Source of the DNA: Lamellibrachia columna
Taxonomy: Eukaryota; Annelida; Polychaeta; Sabellida; Siboglinidae
Direction of reading: 5' to 3'
DNA length: 64,000 bases
Assembly: GCA_963662155.1 (NCBI GenBank)
Contig: OY759265.1
Span: forward strand, 10,878,193-10,942,192
The position numbers and the translations under genes were made by a program. The notes beneath the pieces are model-generated. The model did not search any database and was not told the DNA's origin. It worked only from the letters and a program-made list of their open reading frames with translations. This document shows positions 1 to 13,700 of this stretch, piece after piece (position 1 is the first letter of the stretch; each line of letters opens with the position of its first letter).

Positions 1-1650
1 ACAAAATAAAAATATTGTGTGCAATCTAAGTAAACCTCTTGCACTCACTATCGTAAACAGCTAAACTATCTCAGTTTACAGTTTATTGGTGGCAAGCAAT
101 AGCACGTATGTAACTTGTATAGCTGTTTGTGTGTACATATACTGCTTCACATTAACATAGCAGCTTACAGTACATGTTGACGCTCACTACAAACATCAAA
201 CCATGATTAATAATCATTAATACATTTGATGGATTTATTGATCCTGATGACAAAATGTAGAAAGATATGTACTCAAAGTTATCCTAGTAGAGAGGCTGAA
301 GATATGCAGCTGTCATCTAAATAGCACCTACATACAATGAATATTACTGGTCTAATTTTGTCCAGTATTCAGACAATCATGCTACACACAGGTACTGTTA
401 ATTCCAATATTAACTCAACTTCATTTGCTGTTGTGCATCTTATTCAGCTATCTCCATGGTGTATATGGCTTATATTTATATTACCAACTGAGCTATGGAG
501 AAGGGATGAGGTGTCCAATCTACCATTTCAGTGCCTCACACAACTCTGACATGTTAGCATCTGAAGGTCCAAAACACTGATAATAAAACAAATCATAACT
601 ACAAACAGCTTGAAAGATGGTCACCTACTTTAAGATCACCAAGGGAAATTGCAAAAACTCGTTCCTATATGGAAAACACATCACTAGAACAAAACATCAC
701 ACAGTTTTGTCACAATAAAGAAGTTTGAAGAACATGATAAAAGGGACAAGCTTAGCCCATGACAAAACAACAGAGGTAGTAAGCCTACAAGACATGGGAA
801 TAATTATGTCACAGGATGTTATGCTGGAACTGCACAGGCTGATGTAGGAAGACAAGCATTTCGAGTACAAATTATATGAAAAGTTGGTCAAACACAAATG
901 TGATTAAACTAGACAATGTCATAATGTGTCTAGTATTACAATTACAAAGTATTACAATCAGGTGACAGTGTAGCTAAAGCCATATGCAAATGCAATGCCA
1001 AGTTGACCAAACAAAACCTATTGAAACATCAACATACACATTCTTTATGTCGATTTAAAACCAACATTAATGCTTTTAAAAACAACGTGTGTTTGCACTA
1101 TTTTTGGAAGATGACATGTTTCTAAGTTCCAACAAATTGTCACTATGTCATAAAATTATCACAGGTAAACATTGTAGTCATAGCAATATGACAATGGCAA
1201 ATAATAAAAGACATATAGTTCCTACGTATATTCAAGCTTATTATTTACAACTCAGTAATAATTATGTTATATTGATTACCATTAGGTGATTTTTTCCGCA
1301 AAGTTAAACATGTCTTGAAAAGATTGAAGTTTCAGATTTGTAGTGAATTTTGGTCATGATAGCCTTATTTGCATAGATACCATTAGCCCAAACCAACAAA
1401 CATCAACAGGAAAACTACAAAAAACAGTCGTGAATGGAGTCATGATAGCGTAAGATAAAGAACAGTAAGAAATATTTCCTAGTGTCCATACTAGCATTCA
1501 ATTAAACAGGGCGAGAGATCAGCAACTGAATGGATGCTACAACAACAATTTCCCATGAAGGATGGCATCACTAGAAGCAAGTTAAAACATTTTGTTTTTT
1601 TAAATAAAATTATTTACATGCACACCACATCATTTCCTGAACATGCTTAC
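1..1650. other. Intergenic sequence downstream of MMACHC
   Basis: AT-rich sequence with only short chance reading frames. I see no protein family, RNA gene or clear repeat here. The MMACHC transcript, on the minus strand, probably ends near the right edge, where TTTATT at 1651-1656 reads AATAAA on the minus strand about 100 bases past the stop codon. Confidence 0.5.
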
Positions 1651-1656
1651 TTTATT
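1651..1656 (-). terminator. Probable MMACHC polyadenylation signal
   Basis: AATAAA on the minus strand, about 100 bases downstream of the MMACHC stop codon. Other A/T-rich hexamers lie nearby, so the exact site used is uncertain. Confidence 0.4.
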
Positions 1657-1754
1657 TACTAATTTCTTTGAAGTTTTTTTACAACTCCATCATCTTTCTG
1701 AGTATCATTCGTCATAATATCAATGTAGTTGCTGTTTCATATTTGACAAATACA

Positions 1755-4700
1755 TCATACATTTTCTGTTGAAATTACGTTTTTAGTCCACACATTTTCC
1801 AACTTTGGCCATTTGTCATCAGGTAGATGGTTACACCTGTTTAAATCACTCGTCTTGAGTTCACCTGCACTGTCCAGGTGTAGGCCATTGTTCTGTTTGT
1901 TGTCTGTTTCTGTTCCTTGTTTCCCGCCATCATTGTTGCATGTCTGGTTCTCTCCATTGGCCATATGTGTTTCATCACTATCAGAGACTGACATCTGATG
2001 AATGCCATATGTCATATCATTAACATCTAACGCCGACTGCCCACCATTCTCCTTCAATATCTGTTCTTTCATCTGTTCAATCAGCGGCTTCCGGTCCTTC
2101 GGCCAAGTGCCAAAGTAGATTCGCTGAACTTCCGAATAGGTATCTTCGACAGGAATTATATCACGGAACTTTCCATCTCGCCAGTTGCCATTGAATCGAT
2201 CCAGGACTTCAATCTTTTGCTCATCACTCAGAATGTCTTGGGGTGGAACATGGGGCATTGTGGGAACACAGACATTTTTGAAGATGAAAATGCCACGCAG
2301 GCCAAACCAACCTCCAAACCTTGGGTGTATACTCACACCATGTATTTTCTGAAACGAAACAATTCAATGTTTTGTAATCAGGTGGCAAGACGTAATATTT
2401 CAGTCCTATATCTTGATGGCAAAGTGAGACTTCTTGGATGCAGTTTACTTGGATGAAGCCCATCCAAATAAAAAATAACGCATTGTGTTATGTATTATTT
2501 TACATTAAAACTATATTGATTGCAAAGTGAAACAAACAAATGCTACATAAGAATGGTATGAACGATTGTTCAGTAATGAAAAACTTCATTAGCATAATAT
2601 ATGGACGTTTGCATTTTATTGTTCAAAATTTTCACCAACATGAATGACCCAATATGACTTCAACAGTTATGTGATAACCAAACACCACAATCCTGACACC
2701 TTACTATACCACAAGGAGACAATTCATATAAAGAAGACACGTAAAACAAGGCTAACATTTAATGCCTCTATTAGTTACAACAGTTATTGTCTTATTGTTG
2801 TGATGTGCTGTTTCTTGCTAATTTAAACTAGTGTCATTATAAAACCATAGGTGTCAATATTATTGGGGGGGGGGCAGAAACTACTTTTAGCAGTTGTCCC
2901 ACTTTTTGTCATTTTCAAAAACAAGCAAAATACGCAGTAAAATCAATCAATTTGTTGAAAGGCCATTCCAGGCACAAATTATTTCTTTGGTCTAAAGTGA
3001 TTTCACATTTTCTCGCACTTGAGTTCAATGTAGACGAGAAAATGTGTCAACATTGTAAAAACAACACATTAAAAATCAACGTCAAAATTTTAAAATGACG
3101 AAAGTTGAGTGGATAATAATTTAATGAGCATTTTCCTGGTTTTCCACGAGCATAAGTTGACACCTGAGTAAAACATAATTTAATATCACTGATAACTTTG
3201 TGGCAGCTTAGCTTTATATAAAAAATATATGATAAAAAACTAACAGTATGAATATAATTAAAACAATACAGTTATTACTGGATCCCTAAGTCATGGTACC
3301 CTTGAACTTCTAACAGGTGACATACTTGATCTTATGAAGGTTACATGTATTACAGGGGACAGACCACAGTACCAAATTGCATTGGCGGGTATGTTAACGT
3401 TTTGTCTGATTAAGAAAACGTGACTAAAAATTCTGAATTATTTTCACAGCAACTGCCATCATCTCATTGACATGCTGACCAAGTTTTGTCAAAATCACAT
3501 ACCTCCAGCTCTTTTAAATCGCCCCGACGTGCGATGCCCATAAATTTTTACAAAAAGGCCCGCCTGTTAAACTCTCAAAAAATGCCATTAGCCACAGCCA
3601 TTAGCTTCTACAAAGATACCTGTGAATATGCATGCTCAACTGCACTTACGTCACACCATATGAATTGTTTAAATTCACATATCACAATTTAATACGCCCT
3701 ACCGTCATGTGAAACAATAAACAGGAAGGTCAACTGTGGTCTTACCCCTACAGATTATGTTCATTTATATGATGTACATAGCACTTGGTAATAATTACAG
3801 ATTATGTCAAATTAAATACTAGTAAGCTGTTTACTGCATATGCATTACTGTCTGAATAGTAACTGGGCTGGTTTTATTGCTAACTTGGCTATTAATGACT
3901 GTGTGGGTATTGTGCACATTAACCTGACATGCACCCCTTGGAGTGGCACCAAGAGAACAACAACAGTGCTAATGAGAGCAAGTGGCAAGTGTTGATGAAA
4001 TGTCCCAGCCATAATTTTGACTGTTTACTGCCGTGCATCAAATTTATAAAGGACAAAAGGAGGACAAGAAACACTGAGTGGCCTATTAAATAAATCTCTT
4101 AAGTTTGTGAGCCAATAAAACCAGAAAGTAACTGTTCAATCACAAGTGGTAGTTTATATGCTTCCATGGTCAAATGTTTTTCGGCAATGACATAAGTTTG
4201 GTTAAACCAATTCAAGTTTAAATCAGAAATTGTTTTCTGCCAAACTCAGTGCAAGCTCAGTGTTGCTTGTTCAAATCAATCAATTGTCATGTATATAAAA
4301 TGCAATATGATGCATACTAAACATTGTTTAAGCACACAACTGCCACTTGATGTTTTAAAAATTTTGGCATTGTTCTTTAGAACTGAAATTGTGTCAGTAT
4401 GATGGATGTGTAGGTTTATCATATAGTTTTGAATTGTATCCATCTTGTACTTGAAGAATGACAAATATATTCGAGCATTTACTCGGGCAACTATTAAAAG
4501 TGCACATAATACACTAGCAGGGGCATAGTATTTGGTACATACCTTCCTCTTTCCCCATGGGTCATGTTTGACAGAAGACCGCTGGTAGTAAAAGGCAGCC
4601 CCAGACACATGACCTGCAGTCTGGACCAGCACTCGTGGACGTCTCATGTGGTTCAGGTCATAGTCGTGGATCAACTCTATGTCTTCGCCAGGAAATGCCT

Positions 4701-7700
4701 GCAGCAATTAACTTTATTAACAGACCTTATTATGAATTCATTAGTGGGTTGTGCTCTCACCAGTGAGCTGGAATTTTTGTATATTGTCAGATATAATTCA
4801 CATCTGTAAGTAAAATCTGGAATCAAGGTGATTAGCAACGCTTATGTAAGTCAAGGTTCACTGCAACGGTGTCGCCAAAACACACCAATACTTCAGCAAT
4901 ATTGCCATCGGCCCAGAATCCTAAGTACTCCATTGATACATGTTGCCATAAGCTCAGATGTTTACGGCTAGATCACAATCTAATGTTCAGTTCTGTTGCA
5001 ATTAGGGTAAAAATATGTATTTTGGATTCAATTCTTATGTGGATGAATTTATAGGTACATATCTTGGGTAGATAGCCCTAAAAGGGTTTTCCTTTTTCTT
5101 TTCTGGTTTACGAGTATTTCTTATAAATATATTGAATGATAGGTCCTTGGAGGCTACGGACAGGACGGCAGGTACTACTTTCACAAGACAGCAAGTACTA
5201 CTTTCACAAGACAGCAAGTACTAATTTCACTAGACAGCAGGTACTAATTTCACAAGACAGCAGGTACTAATATCACAAGACAGCAGGTATTAATTTCACA
5301 AGACAGCCGGTACTACTTTCACAAGACAGCAGGTACTACTTTCACAAGACAGCAGGTACTAATGTCACAAAACAGCACAAGACAGCAGCTATAAATGTGG
5401 TGAAAACACACTTCTAGATAATATCTAGAAGTGTGTTTTCACCACATTTATATTTTCATCTTACCAAAAAGGTCTTGTATATGAAATACAATTATATGAA
5501 GTATCTTAACTATTATAATGGCATTATCACTATTTTATATCGTTTTTATTAGAAACAGTGAATCTCTTATTGATAGGTATTCTTCCACTATATTACCAGT
5601 TAAACCACAGAAGCCCCCTCAACTGACATTCTTGATGTTTCATCAAAATTACTTGGAGCTTAAATATTCTTGTGTCTGACATGGGGTTTTAAGATAAAGC
5701 ATCATGGGGATATTTTACAGGACAGTTGCTACAAATTGTATTAAATGTCGAAGTTAATTTGTATTGAAAACACTTTGTTGAGCAATATGTTACATATAAC
5801 ATTGACTGTAGTCTGTTTTTGTACATGTTCGGTACTATATCATACTGGAAATGGTAACTCAATTTGTAAAACAAATATATTTGATGGTTGATATTCAAAA
5901 TTAAAATTGTCTCTGAAGCAATTGTTACCATACATCACAAACATACACAGACAGGTTGCAATACCCTAAACTATACATCTAATAAGACAAATCATGCACT
6001 AGTACTTAATTATCTATTGTAACACCAGTTGCAGAACATCTTTAGTCTATGTAAAACATGAAGGGGCTACAGACAGGACAAAATGAACACAAATGTTGAC
6101 ATCAGTTAATGTGTCTTCTTATGTCTTATGTCTTACTTCCTCATATCTGCAGCTCTGTCTTGAGGAGCCATGTTTTACCCGGCTAGTTGCACTGTCTACT
6201 TCGATTAGCCCTCTTTCGCCGGTTGGTGGTCTGAACATCTGGCAGTCATTGATGATGTGGTCCACTGTCTGCTCTGGTCTGGTGCACCACATTCGCAGTT
6301 TGGACTCTCTGTTAGGCCCATGCCTGCATTGATGACATAAATCGGCCGACACCAGTCCATACGCGATTCAGTATAGTCCATTGTCGGTGCGGAAGCTCCT
6401 CACCTGTCACCTACTTGCGTGGGGAGTCGGAGAAGCAGTGGAGCATTGGTGGTTCTGCTACCTGCCACTGTATCTTCCAGTTGATTCTTAGCCACGAGTC
6501 CTTAGAGACATCTGGCAGTACAGACTGCAGGAGCCGTTGCACTGCTTGGACGAAGGGCCGACAAGACTTCAACTGGTTGCGAATTGGTGGGATCATCACA
6601 TCATGACATTCAGGAGACTGCTTCTTAGCATAGATTGGCTGGAGCAATCCCAGCTAGGATGGGCAGTTGGTTGACTGGGGTGGCACGGAGGCAGTCTGTG
6701 ATGGTCGTAAGGTGTTGTTCAATGGGGCATCCAGCTTCTTTGTGTGGGTACTCGTGCTCCAGACTGGTGCGCTATATGGTATCTGAATGCCAATGCATAT
6801 TGGGATCATGAGGATTTTCCTTCTATACTCCTCATTATTCCAACATACATTGTCCCTTTTACATAAGGTCATAAGTAAATCAAATAATTGTACTTAAAAG
6901 TTAATTATAACTAAAAACTAAAAGGTTAGTTCTTATATAGCACGGTATCTAGACCTTAGGACTGCCCAAAACACTTTACACTTCACCCCCTGGCAGACCT
7001 GTTCGTTCCAAGGCCATTTCAACTTCTCTGGGAAGCATTCAGCCATGCAGCAATTACTGCGCGAAGACTATTCGTTCACATATCTACCACAGTCTGCATT
7101 GCCAGATACTCATTTATACAGCTGAGTGAACTGTCGCAACGTGTGGTGATCAAACTTGCCAAAGTTTTGAAGCGACCGCAGTGGGATTTGCAACCACAGT
7201 TTCTCTCGAATGACAGTTCTGCATTCTAAGTCACACAGTAAAAATATAATTGAATACATTAGCTTAGAGGCAACAAGGTAGCTATTCTTAATAAATGTCT
7301 TTGGACTTACGGATTGGACAAAGAGGCCTAGCTACGGACACTGACAGGACATTACATTTTAATTACATAAACAATGATTTTTTTTACTAAAACAGTTTCA
7401 CTATCAAATTACTTCCATTAAAAAAAATAATGGTTTACATATTCTGAAAATTCTATAAACTTTGCATAAGGTGTTTTTGTAGTTCCTTAGTTGAGAAACT
7501 AAGTTTAAGTCAGTCAAATAAAGTCCTAAATTTAATGACAACTAAATATTCTCCTGATTTATGACAGTACTGACCAGAAATGAGCCACAGAAAAACAATA
7601 TACTTGAATTGACATTAGTTAAAGCCAACAAAAGCAACTAGTAATTCTTAGTAAATATGTTGTGGGCCTATGGCCATAATAATTTTATTTTTGTATTATT

Positions 7701-10700
7701 TTACTTTACTGTTTGCACAAATTTTGGATCATTACATATTCTAGTTAAGATGTTATGGACACATTTTGAGGTCAACTATATTACCAGGAAAGGGGTATAT
7801 GGGTCTTCGGACAGGACAAAAAGTCTATGCACAGGACATTTAAGTTTTCATTTACCATGAGACAAGCACTGTCTCAAATTGCACAATGTTTGTACCACTG
7901 TATATTCCAGTTAACATGTTCTTATTGACGTATTTTGAGCTCACCTGTATTACCAGAGAGAACAGTTTACTGATGGGACAGATTTTTTGCATGAAATGCT
8001 GCAGTTTTAGGCCTGTGTAATGGCATATGCTTAGTACATTTTTTAAAGACATAGCTCTGGTCTGTAATGATGATGTCAGACAATGAGGACATGCACAAAT
8101 AAATACAATAGACTAAGTACTATAAACACAAAGTCAGCAAGTTCAGTGAACTTGTGAAAACACACCAATACCAACTGCACGAGCAATCAACTTTTCCTTG
8201 CTTGCAATATGAAGCAGAATAAATTACTGAAAATAATTATGTAAACTACCTATAAAATAACAGCAATTTCAGAGTGCAACATCAAAACAAAAAACTGCCT
8301 ATTTTAACCTACATACAGAGTCATGTTTTAAAAACCGCTGATCTGATCATGAAGAAATTGTCAGAACAATGAGTCACAGTCTAGACACTTAACCTCAACA
8401 CAAAATAACATCCCAGTAATTCATGTTAGAAAATACAGGCTGCTTACATGGTGACACTCCAAAATAGACACCTGATTGTGATTTAGCCGTTAGTGCAGCA
8501 ATGGTACTACCAATAAGCAGGACCTACAACTGGTGCCCCTAGCTTGATCGAGTCCACATTTACCTTTGATGAAATACATTATCTGTAAACATCACAGGTA
8601 AATGCTGCTTTGGTGAGACCCATCTTAATACAAATGAGATTACGAAAGGGTTTAATCCAATTCTATGAAAAAATTACTTATAAGTTCTAAACTTTGTAAT
8701 AAAAATGGCAAAACACATCTTTTGAAACATAAAAAAAATTTGCCAATTTGTATTCCTGACATACCAACACATGTCTTACATGCCACAACTTGTCTTATAC
8801 ACATTCATACATTTTTCATGTAGAGAAACAGAACAATTACTTCCAACAAGTACCTGTCCAGCAGTGATGCTTACTTGTGGCTTACGGATCTCTTGGGCAC
8901 CATGTGTCGCATAGGGCATGTACAAGAGTTCGCCATTCCACCCTGTCAGCCGCCCTCTGCCCAAGATTTCCACCCAAACGCATCTCATTCATTTTCCACC
9001 ATTCGCCGCCATGTCTCTTTTGGTCTTCCGATCGATCTCTTTCCCACAGGGTCCAATTCATCACTATACGGTAGTCATTTGTATTCTCAAACCGAAGGAT
9101 ATGGCCAATAAAACTCCATCGTCTAGCCTTGATGATGTCTGTTATCCTGCTTATTTCTACCTCTTCATACAGTTTTTCATTTGAAATTGTTCTTGGCCAG
9201 AATATACGTAGAATTCGGCACAAACATCTATTGTGAAATGTATTGTGCCTTTGTCCATCATTTTGGTTTACCTTCCAGCATTCTGCTCCGTATAGTAGAA
9301 CCACCATCACATTGCTCTTGTAGATTCTGAGTTTCATTTTCCTTCTGTATTGGCTTGATGTCCACACTTTCCTCAGTTTATAATAGGCTGCTCTCGCTTT
9401 CTTTAGGCGTGCACTTATATCTGCTGTTGAACCTTTGTCTGCATCCATAACTGAGCCTAGATAAGTGAAACTATCAACAGTTTCTATATCGTCTATGCCT
9501 ATTACAATGGGTTGGTTATCATCAGTCTTGATCTTCATCACCTTTGTTTTGGCTGTGTTTATGTGTAGTCTAGTTCTCTTTGCATGCACTTCTAGCTCGT
9601 TTGTCTTCTGTTGTAAGTTTCTTCTTGATGTTGATAACAGAGCTAAATCGTCTGCAAAATCTAGGTCCTCCATCGTATCTAATCCCCTTTGAATTCCTCT
9701 TTTCCTTCTAGTTGTTTTCCGCATAATCCAGTCTATCACCAATACAAACAAAAACCCTGACATTACACATCCTTGCCTCACTCCCGACATCACAGGAAAC
9801 CATTTTGACAATTTGCCTTCATGCTCAACTGCAAATCTGAAGTTTTTGTAAGACATTTTCACAAAAAGATTGATAATTTGGATGGAATTCCATAATATTT
9901 CATAATTTAGCAGTGATGCTTACCTGGACGGAACACTTGAAGCGGTAGTCCATGCATTGGTCAATTGGATCTCGGACTCCCACACAATGCGGGCTCACTA
10001 GGAATGGCTTGAATGCCTTCTCAAACATAGACGGAGTACTGATAAGGACAAATGCCAGTGTGTCTCTGTCATAGCTGAACTTGAATGGCTTTGTCACACA
10101 GTCGTTGTACCATCCTATCTGTAACACAGCAAGAATACACCAAATTACTATCAATGTGACCATGCTCTGACCTAATGGCTCATCAGAAACTGGAGTTTTT
10201 ATGGCATAAAGATGTATAACATATATGTATAACACCTAATGGTGGAGGATTTATGCAGTCACATATCTAGAGTCTCACAAAGGGGGAGGCCAAGCGTAGT
10301 CACCCATTAGTTTACTATGCTACCACATTGTGGTGCAACAGGTTATATGGAAAAAATTAAGCCAAAGGGGACCCAAGGCCCAATGCCCCCCAATATGCCC
10401 ATGGGTTGATGTTGTCTGCTTTCAATATACATTTATATAGATGTTTATATTTATAAACTCTTTCAAACGTATTCTATCCAAATCGATTTGGGACTTGTCT
10501 TAACAAAGGGTACATGATTTTTGCTTATATAAACACATTAGGCAATGTCCACAAGGCCTAACCCCCTGTAATTGCATAATCTGTCTTGGAAAGGAAAGCA
10601 TGCTGTGTGTCTGTGGCTGTAGCAGTGCTAATTATTGTTTGCTGAGATGGTGGATTAGCACCTGTCCAAGGCCCTGTGTACTCTATGTGTCTCCAACCAG

Positions 10701-13700
10701 ACTGCAAACTGGTACAGTATTAAACAATTGTCACCAAGACTGTCTCACTTCAGTCAACATACTGAATTGGTAACAACTAGCACAAGCTCTAAGTGGACTT
10801 TAACTCAGGGCTTCTGACATGAAAAGATACTTCCTCTGGAAGACAAGTTTGTGTGGCTTCACTGCATTCAGAAAGGGAATACACAATGTCATAAAATATT
10901 TGACTAGCAGGCTATCTGGTGACAACACAACTACACAAGTGTGCGCACATTGTGCTTTTGTATAAAATACATAAAAAGTTTGTTGATCTCGATGCTTGTA
11001 AACAATTATTTATGTTAAATTCATATAAATCAGTGATTAAAAAAATCGGAAATAAAAAAATCATAAATCAATTATTTTTTTGGAGAGATTTAAATCAAAC
11101 AAACATGTCTGCTTTAAACCTAAAAGTGTACATAATGTTGTTTCAATGCATTGAATTTACTAATATTATTTACCTTCATTTAGAATAGGTAAATGTTTTG
11201 GTATGAATAATCTTATATTCAGTGGGAATATTATTAAGTAAAAATGGTAAATTATGCCGAAGACATTTCTTTGCAAATTCGTGTTTAGTTTTATAAGTAT
11301 ATATTTCATTCTTGATTCGTGTATCATAATTATAAGATACGTTTTATTACCAAGTAGCAAGTACAAGGAATTTGTAGTGTTGTGGCGTTAGCACAAACAT
11401 ACTCATGCACCCAATCACACACGGAACTAAACATTACATATCACAATCGTAATACTAAAAACAGTTGAAAACAAGCGAGAGTAATATAATAGGTTGCAAG
11501 ATTAAAAAATAAAAAAAAATAAAGATTAAAAAAAAAAAAAAATAAATAAATAAATAAATAAAAAATTAAAAAGGCGACATTGCATCTACCTACCAGAGGC
11601 AAGACATTTATGATGGCTCTCCGTTTAAAAATCTCAGCGCTTGAGGATAGAAACTATTGTTAAATCGCGTCGTTTTAGTTTTTATGCTACGGTAGCGCTT
11701 ACCGGAGGGAAGGAGTTCAAAGAGATGGTTGGCTGGATGATATTCGTCTTGTACAATGCGCTTGGATTTGCGCAAACTGCGAGATAGATAAAGAGATCTG
11801 ATGGACGGCATATTTAACCCGATTAGTTTAGAGGCGTACTTGACGACTGATTCAATTTGATTAATTTCATCTTGGCTGGCGCGACCAAACCAGACAGTGA
11901 TAGAAAATGACAAGACACTTTCAATAACTGCGCGGTAGAAACGTGTTAATATTGCTTGAGATAAGCCGAATCGTTTGAGGTGTCTAAGGAAGTACATGCG
12001 TTTTTGTGCTTTTTTAATGATGCCAATCGTGTTATTACACCAGGAAAGATCTTTAGAAATAGTCGAACCCAAAAATGTTACAGAGTCGGCTTGTAAAACT
12101 TCAGTACCGTCAATGACAAGGGGGTGGATGGGTGTTTTCTTTTTGCGAAAATCAATGATCATTTCCTTCGTTTTGGATATGTTTAGTACCAGGTTGTTGT
12201 TCTTACACCAGCCGACCAGTCTTTGAACTTCCTCTCTATACACAGACTCGTTAGCATTATGTATGTTGAAGATTATCCTCCAGTTTTGTAAATAAACTGG
12301 TAAATTGCTATGTATATATTTATAATAAAATTTTTAATTGTTGTAATTTAAGAATGTCATCTACTTTTAACATGCTGAGTTTTTTATGGAGTGGCTCTGT
12401 GTGGGAATTATAGTTACTTAAGGTAATAATTTTCAATGCTTTCTTTTGAAGTTTTATTATTCTATTTGTTTGAAAACCCCAAGCCACGATGCAATAATTA
12501 ATGTGTGGTACAATAAATTAATTATATAATAGCGTTTTAATTTCTTGTGATAACACGTTTTAATTTATTTAAAATACAAATTTTTTTGTGCGTTTGAAAT
12601 TTTTCAGTATGTCTTTACCTGTTCAGATTTGTATCAATAATTAAACCTAAGAAATTAAATTCCTTAACTTGTTCAATATTTATATTATCTATCTTCAGAG
12701 TAAGAGTCTGTATATTTTTATTTGTCCTTTGGAATGTCATATATATATATATTATATTGATATATATAATAAATAACAGAGGTCCTAGGATTGAGCCCTG
12801 TGGTATGCCAGTTGTTATTGGTAACATGTTTGATTTTATATGATAAATTTCAGTATATTGTTTACGGTTATTTAGGTAGCTACTGAATAAGTTAAGATTT
12901 GTACCACTTATACCATAATATTTTAATTTGTCAATTAAAATTAAATGGTCAATGGTATCGAATGCTTTAGAAAGGTCCAAATATATGTTTATGGGTATTT
13001 CATCCTGATCCATTTGGGTTATAATCCTATCTATTAATTCCAGTGCAGCATATTACGTTGAATGCTTGGGTTGAAAACATTACTGATGGTCAAAGAATTT
13101 TTTTTAAATAAGTTGACAATTGATAAAAAAATATTTTTTTCAATATTTTTAGATAGCTGGTAGAAGAGATATGGGTCTATAATTATTAAATTACAAGAAC
13201 TGCAAATGTGTTTTTCTTTGGCCTCAGCACAGAAATCTATACCACACCTACCTATTAGCATGTTCTAGCAGCTAGCTTTGGCCTTAGTACAGAAATCTAC
13301 ACCCCACCTAAAATATGAAATAGCAGCTGCATTCCTTCCAAGTTGTATTCAATGAGTCTACGTGCAATTATCAATAGGATACCTTACACTATTTGTTTTC
13401 AACTTGGTCTACATAGTACATGATTCATATGGGTTCTTGTAAACAAGTCACTGGTGGCAATGGCAGCCCGGTACAGTGACACTGGTAGTGGTAGCTTGGC
13501 CTGTATTTAGGTAAACAAGTTATTGACTGCAGGCCAATACAACAACAACAGGAAAGCAATGTCACTGCCCATCCCTGTCATGTCACAGTGACACAGTTTT
13601 CCTAATCAAATCTGTCATGTGAACCAAATTGTTTCTTGGATGAGAACCTTAACACCAACTTTAGTACCACACATGCACACCATCTTAATACAGTATTATG

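Noticed and set aside
1813..1998. Plus-strand frame opposite MMACHC exon 4
   Set aside because: Shadow of the conserved minus-strand coding exon.
8882..9862. Long minus-strand open frame of 326 codons as a host gene
   Set aside because: It contains RT motifs (FADD, YLGSV, GHxLR) and is bounded by target duplications, so it is a LINE.
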